From: Sophora flavescens
Taxonomy: Eukaryota; Streptophyta; Magnoliopsida; Fabales; Fabaceae
DNA: 64,000 nt
Assembly (NCBI GenBank): GCA_030762895.1
Contig: CM061065.1
Coordinates: 72,987,676 to 73,051,675 of the forward strand
Direction: 5' to 3'
The notes beneath the pieces are model-generated. The model did not search any database. It was not told the origin of the DNA and saw only the letters and a list, made by a program, of their open reading frames with translations. Numbering within the stretch: the stretch's first letter is position 1; each line of letters opens with the position of its first letter. The translations under genes and the position numbers were made by a program. Positions 43,077 to 55,480 of this stretch are shown here, in pieces.

Positions 43077-46000
43077 CTAAGTAGAATCTCCGTCACTAAA
43101 TTCACCCTCACTCTCATCAGTCTCACTTGATTGGAATGTGCCTTCGCTAGATGCGTCCAACTCGGATTGATCCATTAACTCTCTTTCAACTTCTTCCCCA
43201 TTGCCGGAAATGTCCGCCAGAGAATTAACAATAATATCTGGTGTAATTTGCAATGGTACGTGGGGTCTTGAAAACTCATCATCTTGGTACGGAGCATCTT
43301 TTTCAGGCTGGTTGATTACATTATCAGTAATTATACTGTGAGCCTTTATCTTAATAACACCCAATCAGCCTTGATGTCCTTCAGGATATGGCGAGTAATA
43401 AACCTGATCTGCCTGTTGTGAAAAAATGAATGGGTCGTACGCCTTATTATACCTACGAGACAGCCTAACTTGAATAATACCATATTTTTTATCCATTTTT
43501 GTCCCTACGTCAAGAGTAGGATCAAATCAATCACACTTGAAGATAACTAACTTCATCACGGGGAAACCAGTATAATCGAGTACAAGGATGTCAGTTAGAA
43601 CCCCATAGAAATCATCCCCTACAATGCCATCAGTGACTCTCACAAAACACCATAGTTACACGACTGAATTCCTTCATTCCATGTTTTTGTGTTAAATTTA
43701 TATCCATTTACAATGTAACTATTCCATGATGCAACCCATCTGTTAGGCCCCCATGCCAAATTTGTCAACAATGGATTTTGAACATTGTTTTCTGGATCTA
43801 GTACCTAAAAAATCAAATATTATATTATTCTTATACATGCTATATATTTAAGGAGATAAAATGTATTGCAACAAATGAAGATGCTTAACCTACATATTTA
43901 CTGAACCACGTAGCAAAGTGAGAAGTAATTTCTCGATCAACCTGATCATTTGAAATGTCAGGTTGGAGATCCCTTAGAAAATTGTCGTACATCCTACATA
44001 TGGGAGATTAACGGCAGGACGATTAATAATCATAAATGTCAATTGAACTTATAAAAGTCATTGTAGAAACTTACTCTAAATATGGCGCCACCTCTTCACA
44101 ATTTTGAAGGATATACAGATGAGCAACATTAATGTCATGCTACTCCAAGAAATATCCTTTTGATTTGCCACTAAATCTGCCCGGATAGTTGAATATTGAT
44201 ATAGGAGGACTAGTTGAACTTCCTTCGCCCGAATCAACGTGTCTAGGCATCCTTGTCCTTCTCGTGTTAACTTCATCCGGATATTAATAAGAGGCAAAAG
44301 TGGAAGTCTCCTCTACTAAGTATGCTTCACAAATGGAATCCTCCACTCGTGCCTTGTTCTTGACTTTGTGTTTAAGGGAGTGCAGGAACCTATTAAAGAG
44401 GGACACAAACAAATAAATACTAGTTTTAGGGAAAGCTAAACTACGATTTCGTGTTCGTGAATTTCATATGTATTAAGTAAAATAGTTGATGTTGTTTATC
44501 TCTCAAATGGATACATCCGGCGGTATTGGACTGGGCCACCAACTCTTGCTTCGTAAGGTAGATGAACTGGCAGGTGTTCCATGGAATCAAAGAAACTCGG
44601 CGGGAAGATTTGCTCCATCTTACATAACAAAACGGGTATCTTGACTTCCATATCCTTTAATTGATTCACATTTAGTGTTGTCGATGTAAGCTCCCTGAAA
44701 AAGTGGCTAAGCTCAACAAGTGGGTTCCAAATTTGCTTCGGTAATGCGTCGAACGCAATTGGAAGCAACCGTTGCATGAACACGTGGCAATCATGACTCT
44801 TCATTCCATGTAACTTTGCTTCCTTAATGTCAACACATCTACCCAGATTGGAAGCATACCCATCTGGTAAATTTAGTTCTTTAACCCACTTACAGACAGC
44901 CTCTTTCTGTGTTTTGCTTAGTGTATAACTTGCCTTCGGTTTGATAAGTCTGCCACGACCACCGTCCTGCAACTCAAGCTCCTTCCGATTACAAATTTCA
45001 TTTAGATCCAATTGGGCTTTATTTGTATCTTTGTCCTCCCCTTGATGTCCATCACAGTGTCAAACACATTCAAAAACACATTCCTCTCAGTATGCATGAC
45101 ATCAATGTTGTGACGGAGTAGCTGCGTCCTCCAATACGGCAACCTCCAAAATATACTTTGTTTTGTCCAATGATGGTTGACGCCATAATCAGGAATATGT
45201 TCTCCTTGGGATTCACGAACGAGCGGTAAGTACTGTACTCTCCGCCATACATTAGGACCAGTTAAACGTGGTGGAGGCGGTGTTGTCTCCGCACAACGCT
45301 TCTTGAATGCATTCATGTCCCGCCTATAAGGATGATCTTCTGGAAGGAATTGACGATGACAATCAAAATATGAGATCTTTCGACTGTTTTTAAGCGTGAA
45401 TGCCTTCGATCGCTCCATACATATTGGGCATCCAAGCTTCCCCACGGTCATCCAACCCAACATCATCCCATAGGCGGGAAAGTCGTTGATCATCCACATC
45501 AAAGCTGCTTTCATCATGAAATTCTGCCTCAAAGATACGTCATATGTCAACACACCATCATTCCACAGCATCGTCAACTCATCTGTCAGCGGCTGCAAGT
45601 ACACATCAATCTTACCTTTCGGATTAGACGGACCCGGAATTATGACTGTTAGGAACATAAACTCCCGCTTCATGCACATCCCCGGGGGAAGATTGTAAGG
45701 AGTCAGGATAACCGGCCAACAAGAGTATGCTTTTCCAGACTGCCCGAAAGGATTAATTCCATCAGTAGATAACCCCAATCGGACGTTCCGAGGGTCCTGC
45801 GAAAAAGTCATATGAACCCTATCAAAATGCTTCCAAGCTTCTCCATCAGATGGATGACACAAGACATCTTGCTCCCTCTCATGCTCACTATGCCACCTCA
45901 TGTGAGCTGCAGTGGCCATGGAAGAGTACAATCTTGTAATTCTTGGCACGAACGGAAAGTACCACATTTTTTTAGTGACCTCTTCTTCTCAATGCCCATC

Positions 46001-46785
46001 CTAGTGGTTGTCTTATACCGATCCGCACCACAAAATCGACAACATGTTATGCTTTCCGCTGAATCATCCTTATAGTACAACATACATCCATTCAGGCAAC
46101 AATCAATTTTCAAACACCCCAGACCCAAATTTTCCACAGACTTCTTAGCATGATAAAAACTAGTAGGCATCCGATTGTCTTCTGGCAACGTCTTGGACAC
46201 TGACCTGGTGAGGCGATTAAAATAGCCTTCTTGCATATTGTAGTCAGATTTGATACTCAACCATTCCATGCACATCGACAACTCTGTGTACTCCCGACAT
46301 CCTTCCCACAATGGAGATCATGCATCACTCAACATATCATAGATTCTTTGAGCTTCGGGATTCGGATTCTCCTCTATGTATTGGGAACCCATTCCACCAT
46401 CTTCTCCCCCATATTCTTCTAGTACAACACCAACCGATGGTCCAGCATGATCCATTATCATCTGCTCGTATGGATTCAATTCTTTCCTCCGATCACCACT
46501 TCCATAGTACGAACCTTCAAACACAATCGGGTTTAAATCAGGCAACGTCTCGCCTTGGTTACTCCACCAATAGTAATCAGGCATGAAGCCCTTCTCATAA
46601 AGATCGGCTACAACTCCATCCACGCTTTTGAAAGATTGACACTTGCATCTTTTGCAAGGACACCTCAAATGATCACCGCCCAGCCGTATAAATCTCTCAT
46701 GGCTAACAACAAACTCTATAAACTCACCCACTCCAACTCTATACTCTTCCCTAAGACGTTTATTCCGATCCAACCTACGATACAT
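43077..46785 (-). pseudogene. TNP2-like transposase of CACTA-2 (multiple breaks)
   Basis: Start ATG at 46785 (MYRRLDRNKRLREEYRVGV). Transpos_assoc domain with CPCKRCKC, then Transposase_21 (IDVYLQPLTDELTMLWNDGV, DFPAYGMMLGWMTVG, IFWRLPYWRTQLLRHNIDVM). DUF4218 at 44496-45000 (LNLPDGYASNLGRCVD, MKSHDCHVFMQRLLP), then spacer exons and a DUF4216-like part at about 43390-43800 (TNLAWGPNRWVAS, VIFKCDWFDPTLDVGTK). Breaks: TGA at 46318-46320, loss of one base in an A-run near 45965, a one-base loss near 45035, and another frame change near 44230. It is longer than the CACTA-1 relative, which lacks the C-terminal domains. Confidence 0.93.
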
Positions 46786-46869
46786 CTATTTCCGATTCTT
46801 CGGAATATCCATTGCCGACAATTAAATAGCCTGACCAATCCTACAATAACACTTATATATTATGGTGCA

Positions 46870-47390
46870 TTCCAATAACTCCATCAATCTCGTTCTTATG
46901 ACAAGGTATGAACCTATCCCATTAGAGAAGAAACCTTTACCACACTCGGCTAATAATAGTTATTCCCATATTCAAATACCTTATACTTGACAAAATTTTG
47001 GCAGCATTTCCCATCGGTCTCTAAGTACACGACTCAAGCACGTTGAGAATCACCGCGATCAAGTATGCACCAGGAGAACAAAAGGAAATGCATCAGACCG
47101 AGATTTCAACAAGTATATAAGGCATTTGAACATTGAAATGACTATTGTACGAGTGTGAAAAATGTTTTTTCCCAAACTGTCCCACTTGGACAATTCAAGA
47201 TTTAATACAATGAGCATGCGTGCCCTGAGAAGGTACGCATTCTCATTAATATTGAAACTAAGGCTTTCGTAGCTTAATAATTAACTCTAGCAGAAAATAA
47301 AACCATTGACTTATAAGGATTGCAACATACTTCAACAAATATATATTGAAGCATAATTCAATACAAACTTAGATAAAATATAGTAGCAAA
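46870..47390. other. Non-coding part of CACTA-2
   Basis: Upstream of the transposase start; likely an intron or 5' untranslated sequence. I see no protein-like frame. Confidence 0.5.
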
Positions 47391-48710
47391 CATCCTATTG
47401 AGCTCCGCTCTCCACTAACAAGTAACACATAATTGTCAAACACATGCATAACTTCTAAATTAGTAACACACAACAAGCATCCCGCCTTTTTGACAGGATC
47501 ACATCCTATTGAGCTCTGCTCTCCACTAAGGCTATTCTAACTCATTAACCATAACAGAAGATACAAATTTAACTCTATATACAGAGCACAATTTTAGCGA
47601 CAAAAACGTTAATAAGGACATAAAAATGGAAATCAAGGCATAGAATTGACGCATCCATCCTATTGAGCTCTGCTCTCCATTAACAAACAACATATAAAGT
47701 TTACAACCACATGCATCAATTTTAATCTACCAGCACACAACCAGCATCCTATTGAGCTCAGCTCTCCACTAACAAACAACATATTCAATTGCAACCACAG
47801 GCATCATTTCTAATCTACCAGCACACAACCAGAATCCTATTGAGCTCAGCTCTTCACTAACAATCAATAAATCAATTCAAAGTCTTCAAGAACCACTAGC
47901 AACAAAGAAAAAGATAGAATATTTGACCTACCTCAACTCCAAGCAAATAGTGAAAATGGGTGACGACTAGAGCGGTTGTCAATCGACAAAGAAAACTGTA
48001 AGAAAAAATAATAACATCATCAAAGGCTCTTGTGATAAAAGTATAAACTTGGAAATCATTAACCTACTTGCACACTTGCCACTCATGAAAGTATAAACAA
48101 AACATTTTCATTACATATCAGTACCATAGCTTGTTTAAGCCGGGTATTGTTTTAGTGGCAAAGCAATAAAAAAAAGGTATGTTATGTACTTCAACAACTT
48201 ATATAAGTGTGCCCAAAGTGTGCTGTGTGCAGGTGGCGTGAATGGAAGGGAAGAGAGTGTGGGGAACTGATAGTGCAGGAACCCTAAACAGAGAGGTAAA
48301 ATAAAATAAGTAATAAAAAGAAAAGTGGTAAAATGGAGCAATGCACATGAGACAAACCAGCGTAGCATGTTCACCAAGATGACTTGCGAAAACTATTAGC
48401 CAATAAATATTGTAACATAGATGATATTATATATTGCAACGTAAATCAATACAAACTTAGATAAAATATTGTAGCAAACATCCTATTGAGCTCCGTTCTC
48501 CACTAACAAGTAACACATAATTGCCAAACACGTGCATAACTTCTAAATTATCAGCACACAACCAGCATCCTGCCTTTCGGACAGGATCACATCCTATTGA
48601 GCTCCGCTCTCCACTAATAAACAACACATAATGGCAAACACATGCATAAATGATAAATTATCAGCACACAAATCCTATCGAGCTCTGCTCTCAACTAACA
48701 GACAACACAA
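47391..48710. repeat. CCTATTGAGCTC minisatellite-like repeat
   Basis: Eight copies of a core CATCCTATTGAGCTCNGCTC followed by TCCACTAACAAACAAC-like text at about 47391, 47502, 47656, 47745, 47833, 48479, 48590 and 48670. Spacing is 80-155 bp, with a 650-bp gap after the fifth copy. Flanking text (CACATGCATAACTTCTAAAT, CAGCACACAACCAGC) repeats too, so whole units were amplified. It lies upstream of the transposase gene on its strand. Confidence 0.9.
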
Positions 48711-49001
48711 CTTGACATTACACATTACAGATACCACACAAATCAAGGCATAATAAAGATGTAGTTAACTTACCTCATCACCCAACAAAGAATGGAAATA
48801 GTGACAAAGATCAAGGAGTGCTGCAAGTGATTAAATTCAACAGCTTGTTCAAAAATATATGATTAATTTCAATTCACAAGTTTATGGTAAATATATATTG
48901 AATAAAATTGGGTAAATTTCATTTAACTAGCTGCAAATAAATCACAACAAACTACAACGTGGGTTGTAAGGACACATAGGAACATGTGGAAACCAAGAAA
49001 C

Positions 49002-49235
49002 TTATAAGACTTCAAACCATTTCCCATTATTTTCTAGTTGGATCTCTTTATGCTTGGCTAAATGATCATCACAATTTTGTATGGTCAATAAGCCACAATG
49101 TTGGTGTCCTGTTTTAGTGAAAGGGAAGCTAATATTGCCACGATATCCACAATAAAATGAATGTGGACATTCTCCTTGATACCCTTTCCCATCTCCAGCC
49201 ACAAATAGAAGTTGCATATGTTGAGAAACTGAAAG
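49002..49235 (-). pseudogene. Captured GUB_WAK/LRK10-like receptor kinase fragment
   Basis: Minus frame 49217-49002 encodes ECPHSFYCGYRGNISFPFTK and GHQHCGLLTIQNCDD, ending NGKWFEVL. The cysteine and PF pattern is that of the N-terminal galacturonan-binding domain of wall-associated and LRK10-like receptor kinases. There is no kinase, transmembrane segment or start in place, so it is a passenger fragment in CACTA-2. The upstream open frame at 49085-49300 is the same region in another frame and may include decayed signal-peptide sequence. Confidence 0.75.
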
Positions 49236-50454
49236 GAAGTGTTATTTGTAAAGTGGAGACATCCTAATTCCTCACTATGAGAAAAATCAATTGGAACCAA
49301 ACAACAATTTCATTCTCCAAAGCAAATTTATCTTATTTGGTTCTTTCTCCTTCTTCATAATGTAACACCAACTTGAATTACTTGATAAACCATTTGAGTT
49401 TGAAAATGACATTGAAGACTAGTTGAAATGAAATTCATGGAAGATAGAGGTGTTAGATGAGGTAGATAGCCATGTAAAGAATTAATTTTCTCCTATTGAC
49501 TAGCAGCAGAAAGACTTTGATTTTTGGACTCTATTCCTTCTCTTACATTATATCAATTTCTCTTACAAAATCGTAAAATTGTTTGTTATGCATATATTTT
49601 GAATTTAGAAATCTAGAAATATGAAACAATGAAATAACAAAAAAAAGTTATAGGAAAATGATAGTAATTAGTTATTATGTTAATTTTTCTCATTTGCCAA
49701 GGTTTGAACCTTGGAACTTCTACTCCTCCAACTCAATTTACCCTTAACTCAAACCACTTGAACTACCCAACCCCCTAACAATGAAATAACAAAAGAATTC
49801 AAAGTTTTCAAAACTGCAAACACATGGGTGATTAATAGCAAAACTTAAATATTTTAAGGACATTACTAAGAAATAGAACAATAAAACATCAGATTTAGAT
49901 CCTTTCCAGTGATGCATCCAAAAATTTTATACATATATCGCATAGGTATTAGGAGTTTTAACATGAATCTAACAGTCAGGATAAATCAATGCATCCATTG
50001 AACGATACATTCTTGCTGGAGAGAGACGGAAGAGAACTTGGCCGGAGAGGTTCTAGACTCTAAATATCATAATTCAAAAAGTTGTTTGATAGTCATCTTA
50101 CCATAGTCATCTCCTAAATGGCATGCCATGTTAGTGCACAAAGGAGGCTCGTGGCTGCACATGCTAATGTAATGGGAAGTAATATCTACTAGCTAAGATT
50201 AGGAAAATGTAAGAGCTAAGCAATTATTGAAAAATACTAATTTCATTCATCATCTTTCTTCTCTATTATTCATTCATCAGATATCTACATATATATAGCA
50301 CCCTGAGCATAACAGAAAACAAGCCTAATCAAGAAGTTCATATATGCAACTGAATCTAATAACAAATGCAAAACAGAATTGGTGACTAGTGTAGTGACTC
50401 ATCATAACTGAAAACCTGCAAAACCTGCAAACAGAGCCTGCAAACCGAATCAAA

Positions 50455-50700
50455 CCTGCAAAGAGAGAGAGACAGGGGGAGAGAGAGACGCGAGTGAGAG
50501 AGAGAAGGAGAGAAGGAGAGGGAGAGAGAGACGCGAGTGAGAGAGAGAAGGAGAGGGAGAGAGAGACGTATGCTTACCGTGTGGAGGAGGTGGTGGCCGG
50601 AGAGGAGCTGGAGGAGGTGGTGGCCGGAGCTCGCGAGTGAGGAAGAAGGAGAGAAACGGTGAGAGAGAAGGAGAGATTCGAGCGAGTGAGGAAGAAAGGG
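50455..50700. repeat. GA-rich low-complexity block
   Basis: Repeated GAGAGAGAGACGCGAGTGAG and GGAGGTGGTGGCCGGAG units. On the minus strand this lies at the 5' end of the element's genes, just inside the subterminal repeats, and a GTAAGC-like donor at about 50574 suggests a 5' untranslated exon. Confidence 0.75.
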
Positions 50701-50724
50701 GACTGCATTGGTTTTAGAGATTTC

Positions 50725-51160
50725 ATTTTTAGCGAACGAATTATTCGGTCGCTAAATCGATCGCTAAATGGGTTAATTTGAAATTTGAATTCATAAATTT
50801 AGTGACCGATTTAAAATCTGGTCGCTGATACGCTCTATTTTAATTTTTTACGTGTCGTTTAGCGACCGATTTAATATCGGTCGCAAAGATAGATAAAATT
50901 AACCGTTGCATTTAACTCGGTCGCCATTTCAGTCGCTAAAAAGTCAGCAATTTTTGACTTTTAATTTCCTTTATTTTACGACCGAAATAGAGACCGATAA
51001 CTCTGCTACGCTCTATTTCGGTCGCTATTTCGGTTGCAGTATCAACTCTAATCAGTGTTTGATTTAGATCCTACAATCGGTCGCCATTTCGGTTGCAAAC
51101 AACAACCAACAAATTCGGTCACTATTTTCGGTCGCTAAATAACCTTTTTTTTTTGTAGTG
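50725..51160. repeat. CACTA-2 right end and subterminal repeats
   Basis: Dense copies of TCGGTCGCTA and TAGCGACCGA in both directions, ending TTTTTTTTTTTGTAGTG at 51160. This is the promoter side for its minus-strand genes. Confidence 0.9.
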
Positions 51161-51163
51161 AAA

Positions 51164-52649
51164 GCACCAATGGCTTGAAACAGAGTCTTAGAGGAGCTGC
51201 AGCATCCCAAACCAGGATGCATTTCTAAACCCTCCACCTCATTACCATAACCCATGCTTTTAATTTTTCTGCAAGTAGTGGTCACTAGGACCTTTTATGT
51301 TTAGCTTGTTAGTAGGGACACTAGGGCCATAGATGTTTTTAAAATTATGTCTGTTGAATGGCCATGCATGTCACTCTCTTTTGTTAATTCAAGACTCTTT
51401 GAATAAACCACTTGCTGACTAGCTCAATGCTCTGACTTAACTGTGCAACATTAACTTTACTGCACCACTGTCTAAGCTAGAAGACACATGTGCTGCAGCA
51501 TGAACAGACAAACGTGAGCCTGAGTGACAAAATTACACCGTACATAGACACCACACTCATGCATTCTCTGTAAGGCTTGCTTTGTTTCTGTTTGATCTGA
51601 ACACACATGATTGTACACACTTTATGCTTGAGGCATTTTCTTATTTTATTGTTATTTTTAGCCAGTGACTAAATAGCCAATCCTCCCATTCTGTATGTCC
51701 TTAGTGTTACCCCTTTAAGCCTTAGTCCTTTTATTGTAAAAAAAAACTAGCACATTACAAGCCCTTAACTGGAAAAACAAAGAATACCTGAATAGGTGGA
51801 GCTTAAGGATTCTTTTTATAGCTATGTTCTGAGACAAGTTTGGGGGTGACTTGAGGACAAGCACCATATTAAGTTTGGGGGTGCTATGCTGTAACACTTA
51901 TGCAGCTGCAAGGCTTTACAAATAAAAAGGAAGGGGGGGGGGGGGGGGGCAGCAAAGAAGAAAGGAACTCTCAAATGTAAAAATAAAATAAAATTTGAAG
52001 CTGCAAAATTCCCTTATTTTATATTATATATGTTTTGTAAAAAAAACAAGAAAATTGAGAACAAAGAACAAAAAAAATTTTGAAAGTTAACAACAATATA
52101 TTCTTTGTTAACAAAAAAAAAACTTGGGCCTCAGTGAGGAAAGAAAGAAACAAATGTGTGGATTGTAGGAACAATGAGGATTGTGAGCTGAATTGAAAAG
52201 CATCCTTTTACTCTACCTTGAGATTGGCTACTTACCCAAATTTCTTAATCCCACATGTCCTAAGCCCTGTTACAACCATAAAAGACCTCTTGTTGTGTGT
52301 AATTCTGTGATGTTTTGATTGTGATAGAATCTTATCAAGTTTAGATCAGAGATGTATGTTTGTGGTGTGAGTGAAATTCTGATGAGAGGGTGAGAAGCAG
52401 AACCAACTGTTCTGAGTGAGCTTGCTGCAGCATATGTTAATCTGACTTTAGACCAGTTTTGGAATAATTGTTGATTTGTGCAGGATAGAAAGAGTATTTT
52501 GTTAGGAATGCAAGTGTGGAATTTCGAGTCTTAAAAAGAATGAAAAATTTGGGCGATCTATGCATGCCATTCATTAAATATAATTCTTCTATTTCTTATG
52601 TTTCTTCTGCATTACTTGAGGACAAGCAATGATTGAAAATTGGGGGATG
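51164..52649 (+). other. Athila-B 3' internal region with two PPT-like sites
   Basis: Begins with the last few codons of the interrupted second frame (KAPMA, stop), then non-coding DNA. Two polypurine-like boxes follow TTGAGGACAAGCA: one at about 51850-51883 (AAGTTTGGGGGTG) and the real one at 52617-52649 (AAAATTGGGGGATG), which abuts the LTR. A G-run lies at about 51932-51949. Confidence 0.75.
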
Positions 52650-53897
52650 TGATAACTCTTAGAAATGACAGTTATTTACACTTTTTTAGGTTGAGCTTTT
52701 GTAATCTTTAAGTATTTTATGTGGATGTTTTAGGTGTTTTATGTTAGTTTAGTGTAATATGTCTCTCTGTATGAATTTCGTTTAATTTTTTGCTTTTGAG
52801 TGTCTAGGAATATGTTTAATGTGTTTTTTGAGTTCTGTTAGGTTTTTGTGGAAGTTTAGACAAGCTGCTGGAAAATGCTTTGGTCATGCTGCAACATATG
52901 GACGTGAACTCCTTATCAGAACAGGACAAAAGCTGAACACCAATTTCTCTCTCCTGACAGGTTGTCCTAAAAGTTACGGACGTGACTTTATTGGTTCTTT
53001 AGGATTTTGTGGTGGTACATTTGAGGAAATGAGCTCAAACCTTTATTTTAATATATTAATTTGATGGCCCAAAAGTAAGAAAGAGAAAAAGGGCCCTTTT
53101 TGAACCCTAAAATAGGCACACTTCATTTCTAATTTGTGGACAAGAAATTGTAGAGAACCGATATCGTGACCAAGGGTCATCTTCTTCCCCTCCATTGTTC
53201 CATTTTCGTGCTCCATTGTCATGGCTTTCTTCTCATTTTTTATATTTTGTGTTTGTAAGCTTAACATGAGCTAAATCTTTTAAGCTTTATGTATGTTATT
53301 GTAATGAATGCTTAGCTCTTTTTATGAAATGATATGTTCTGCATTTTCCTTTGTTATGTGTTGAATATTATTTAGTTAAGAGTGACCAACTTAATTAAAT
53401 ATCTAGCTTGCTTGGTTTGGAAAAATTGAGTAAAGTGGAAATTGATAAAGGGTAGGGATTGAATCATTAATTGGAAAATTAAGTGGTGTTGAATGAACTA
53501 TGAATAGTTATTCAAGTCCCTAAACTAACTGGAACATACTTATTAAGAGGGTGGTGTAATTAATCTGACTATAGGAACAAAAAACAGTGAATGAACCTAA
53601 CCCTTAAGTGTTGGAAAACACACTTTTATTTCCTGGAGTTAAATTCTGCAGCATACGTAGAGCATAATCTAAGCTAAGCAGTATTTATGATGCAGCATAC
53701 CTAGAGCTATTTTATCCAAATTTGACAACATACTCTCTTTTCTGTTTGCTTGCTTACTTTCAGTTTTTATTCCAAAGCTTCATTTACTTTATTTTGCACT
53801 CGCATCACTATTTTTGGTTACCTACTCTAACTCCTAGAACATATAATCTGAACTGGAATTTGCTGCAGCATTACAATCCCTGTGGGAACGATATCTA
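52650..53897 (+). repeat. Athila-B 3' LTR, truncated
   Basis: Starts TGATAACTCTTAG and follows the 5' copy to TGTGGGAACGATATCT at 53896. There the last 76 bp or so of the LTR are missing and opposite-strand reverse transcriptase sequence begins. Confidence 0.9.
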
Positions 53898-54206
53898 TAG
53901 GCAAAAGGGTGTTACACATAGACCAAAGGCCATTCTCCTATAGGCAAAAATGCCATAGGTATAAGTAAACGAGGTCTTTTCTTGATTACTAAGATGTATA
54001 AGAATTTGATGAAAACCGGAATAACCATCCAAGTAACAAAAGTATGAATGCCTAACTAACCTTTCAAGCATTTGATCAATAAATGGGAGAGGGAAGTGAT
54101 CTTTTCTTGTTGCCTTTTTTAACTTCCTATAATCAATGCACATTCTCCAACCGGTTACCGTCCTAGTAGGGATTAGTTCATTATTTTCATTTTGAATAAC
54201 AGTCAC
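53898..54206 (-). pseudogene. Reverse transcriptase N-terminal part, truncated
   Basis: Reads TRTVTGWRMCIDYRKLKKAT, then FIDQMLERL, YLDGYSGFHQI and FAYRRMAFGLC, the fingers and first catalytic Asp motif of gypsy RT. The sequence stops before the second motif (YxDD) at the Athila-B junction. A frame shift in a C-run at about 54203 separates it from protease. Confidence 0.9.
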
Positions 54207-55456
54207 CCCCCCTTCTTAGGAACCAAATGCATCAGACTAACCCATTCACTATCGGAGATTGGATAAATAACCCCCGCATCTACCAACTTAAGCACTTCTT
54301 TCTTAACCACCTCTTTCATATTAGGTTTCAACCTACATAGATGCTCAATGGATGGTTTATGCTCATCATCCATTAAAATGCGATGCGTGCAAAAGGAAGG
54401 ATTTATGCCTTTAATATCATCAATTGTATATCCTATCACCTTTCTATGCATTCTAAGCTCCCTAAGCATTTTCTCAGTTTCCAACTCATTCAAGCTAGCA
54501 TTCACAATTACCGGATAGGAAGAGTTAGGACTAAGAAATTCATACCTCAATGTGGAAGGAAGAGGTTTTAGTTCTACCTTAGGAGCTTCTTTAGTTTTCA
54601 AATCTTTCTTCTTTGGTTTCAACTCAAGTTTTTCTTTCTTTGTTTTGTGAGGAGAAATTTCCGGACTAGCCTCCAGGAAGCGGGCATAATTCCTTACTTC
54701 TCCTTCATGAGCATTTAAGTCTCCACCAATCAAACACATTTCCAATGGATCATCAACACAAGCTTGACTGGATTCTTCTTTCGCCGCTTGGTGCATTAAG
54801 TCAACCCTGCAACAAGAATCCTCAAAAGAAGGGTGTTTAATAGATTTAGTTAAATCAAATTCAAATTTATCATCACCCACAATTAAAGTCAATTTCCCAT
54901 TTTTAACATCAATAACTGTTCCTGTGGTAGCTAAGAAAGGCCTACCAAGAATAATGGGGATTTGGGAATCGTCCTCCATTTCAAGTACCACAAAATCCAC
55001 AAGAATGAAAAATTTACCCACTATAATAGGAACATCCTCCAAGATTCCCACTGGCAATTTGACGGACAAATACGCCAATTAAACGGAGATTGTTGTGGGT
55101 TTTAGTTCACCCATCTCCAACTTCTTGCAAACAGAAAGGGGCATAAGACTAACACTAGCCCCCAAATCACAAAGAGCTTTATCAAAACTAGTGTTACCAA
55201 TTAAGTAAGGAATAGAGAAACTACATGGATATTTCAATTTAGGAGACAATTTATTTTGAATTAAAGCATGACACTCCTCAGTTAAATCCATTGTTTCATA
55301 ATCCTCCAGTTTTCTATTATTTGACAAGATGTCCTTAAGAAATTTAGCATATGTGGGCATTTGTTGTAACGCCTCAATGAAGGGTACATTAATGTACAAT
55401 TTCTTAAGGACCTCTAGAAACTTCCCAAATTGCTTATCTAACTTGGCCTTAGACAA
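54207..55456 (-). pseudogene. Athila-C protease and linker, one stop
   Basis: Minus frame from 55456 (KAKLDKQFGKFLEVLKKLYI) to the protease active-site block ALCDLGASVSLMPLSVCKKL at about 55130-55190. Then TTISV and a TAA stop (55079-55081), followed in the same frame by VKLPVGILEDVPIIVGKFF and IPIILGRPFLATTGT. The C-terminal linker leads to the RT region (INPSFCTHRILMDDEHKPSI, VYPISDSEWVSLMHLVPKK). A single base change explains the stop. The protease would cut the Gag-Pol chain. Confidence 0.9.
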
Positions 55457-55480
55457 CCTTTGAGGGAAAGGTATCGGGGA

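Larger units (their letters stand above)
40601..51160 (-). mobile_element. CACTA-2, En/Spm-type DNA transposon
   Basis: Left end CACTACAAAAAAACAACTG, right end its inverse TTTTTTTGTAGTG, with target duplication AAA (40598-40600 and 51161-51163). Subterminal repeats have the core TTTAGCGACCGA/TCGGTCGCTAAA. tnpA-like and TNP2-like genes lie on the minus strand, both broken. It also carries a receptor-kinase fragment and an eight-copy minisatellite. It differs in terminal and subterminal sequence from CACTA-1, so it belongs to another family, the one also seen at 63669. Confidence 0.95.
37190..53897 (+). mobile_element. Athila-B, gag-only non-autonomous retrotransposon
   Basis: LTRs at 37190-38512 and 52650-53897 (truncated), both starting TGATAA[T/C]TCTTAGAAATG. 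The tRNA-Asp-type PBS is at 38519, with an open gag and a short second frame. There is no protease, RT or integrase in the 3.6 kb internal region once CACTA-2 (40601-51160) is removed. A polypurine tract TTGGGGGATG stands right before the 3' LTR. It would need the enzymes of an Athila relative in trans. The 3' LTR runs directly into Athila-C in the opposite direction. Confidence 0.9.

Noticed and set aside
47391..48710. CRISPR-like regularly spaced repeat
   Set aside because: Spacing is irregular, units are diverged, the flanking text repeats too, and the context is a plant transposon.
50455..50700. Possible repetitive protein of Arg/Glu type
   Set aside because: GA-rich simple sequence without a bounded frame; more likely an untranslated leader.
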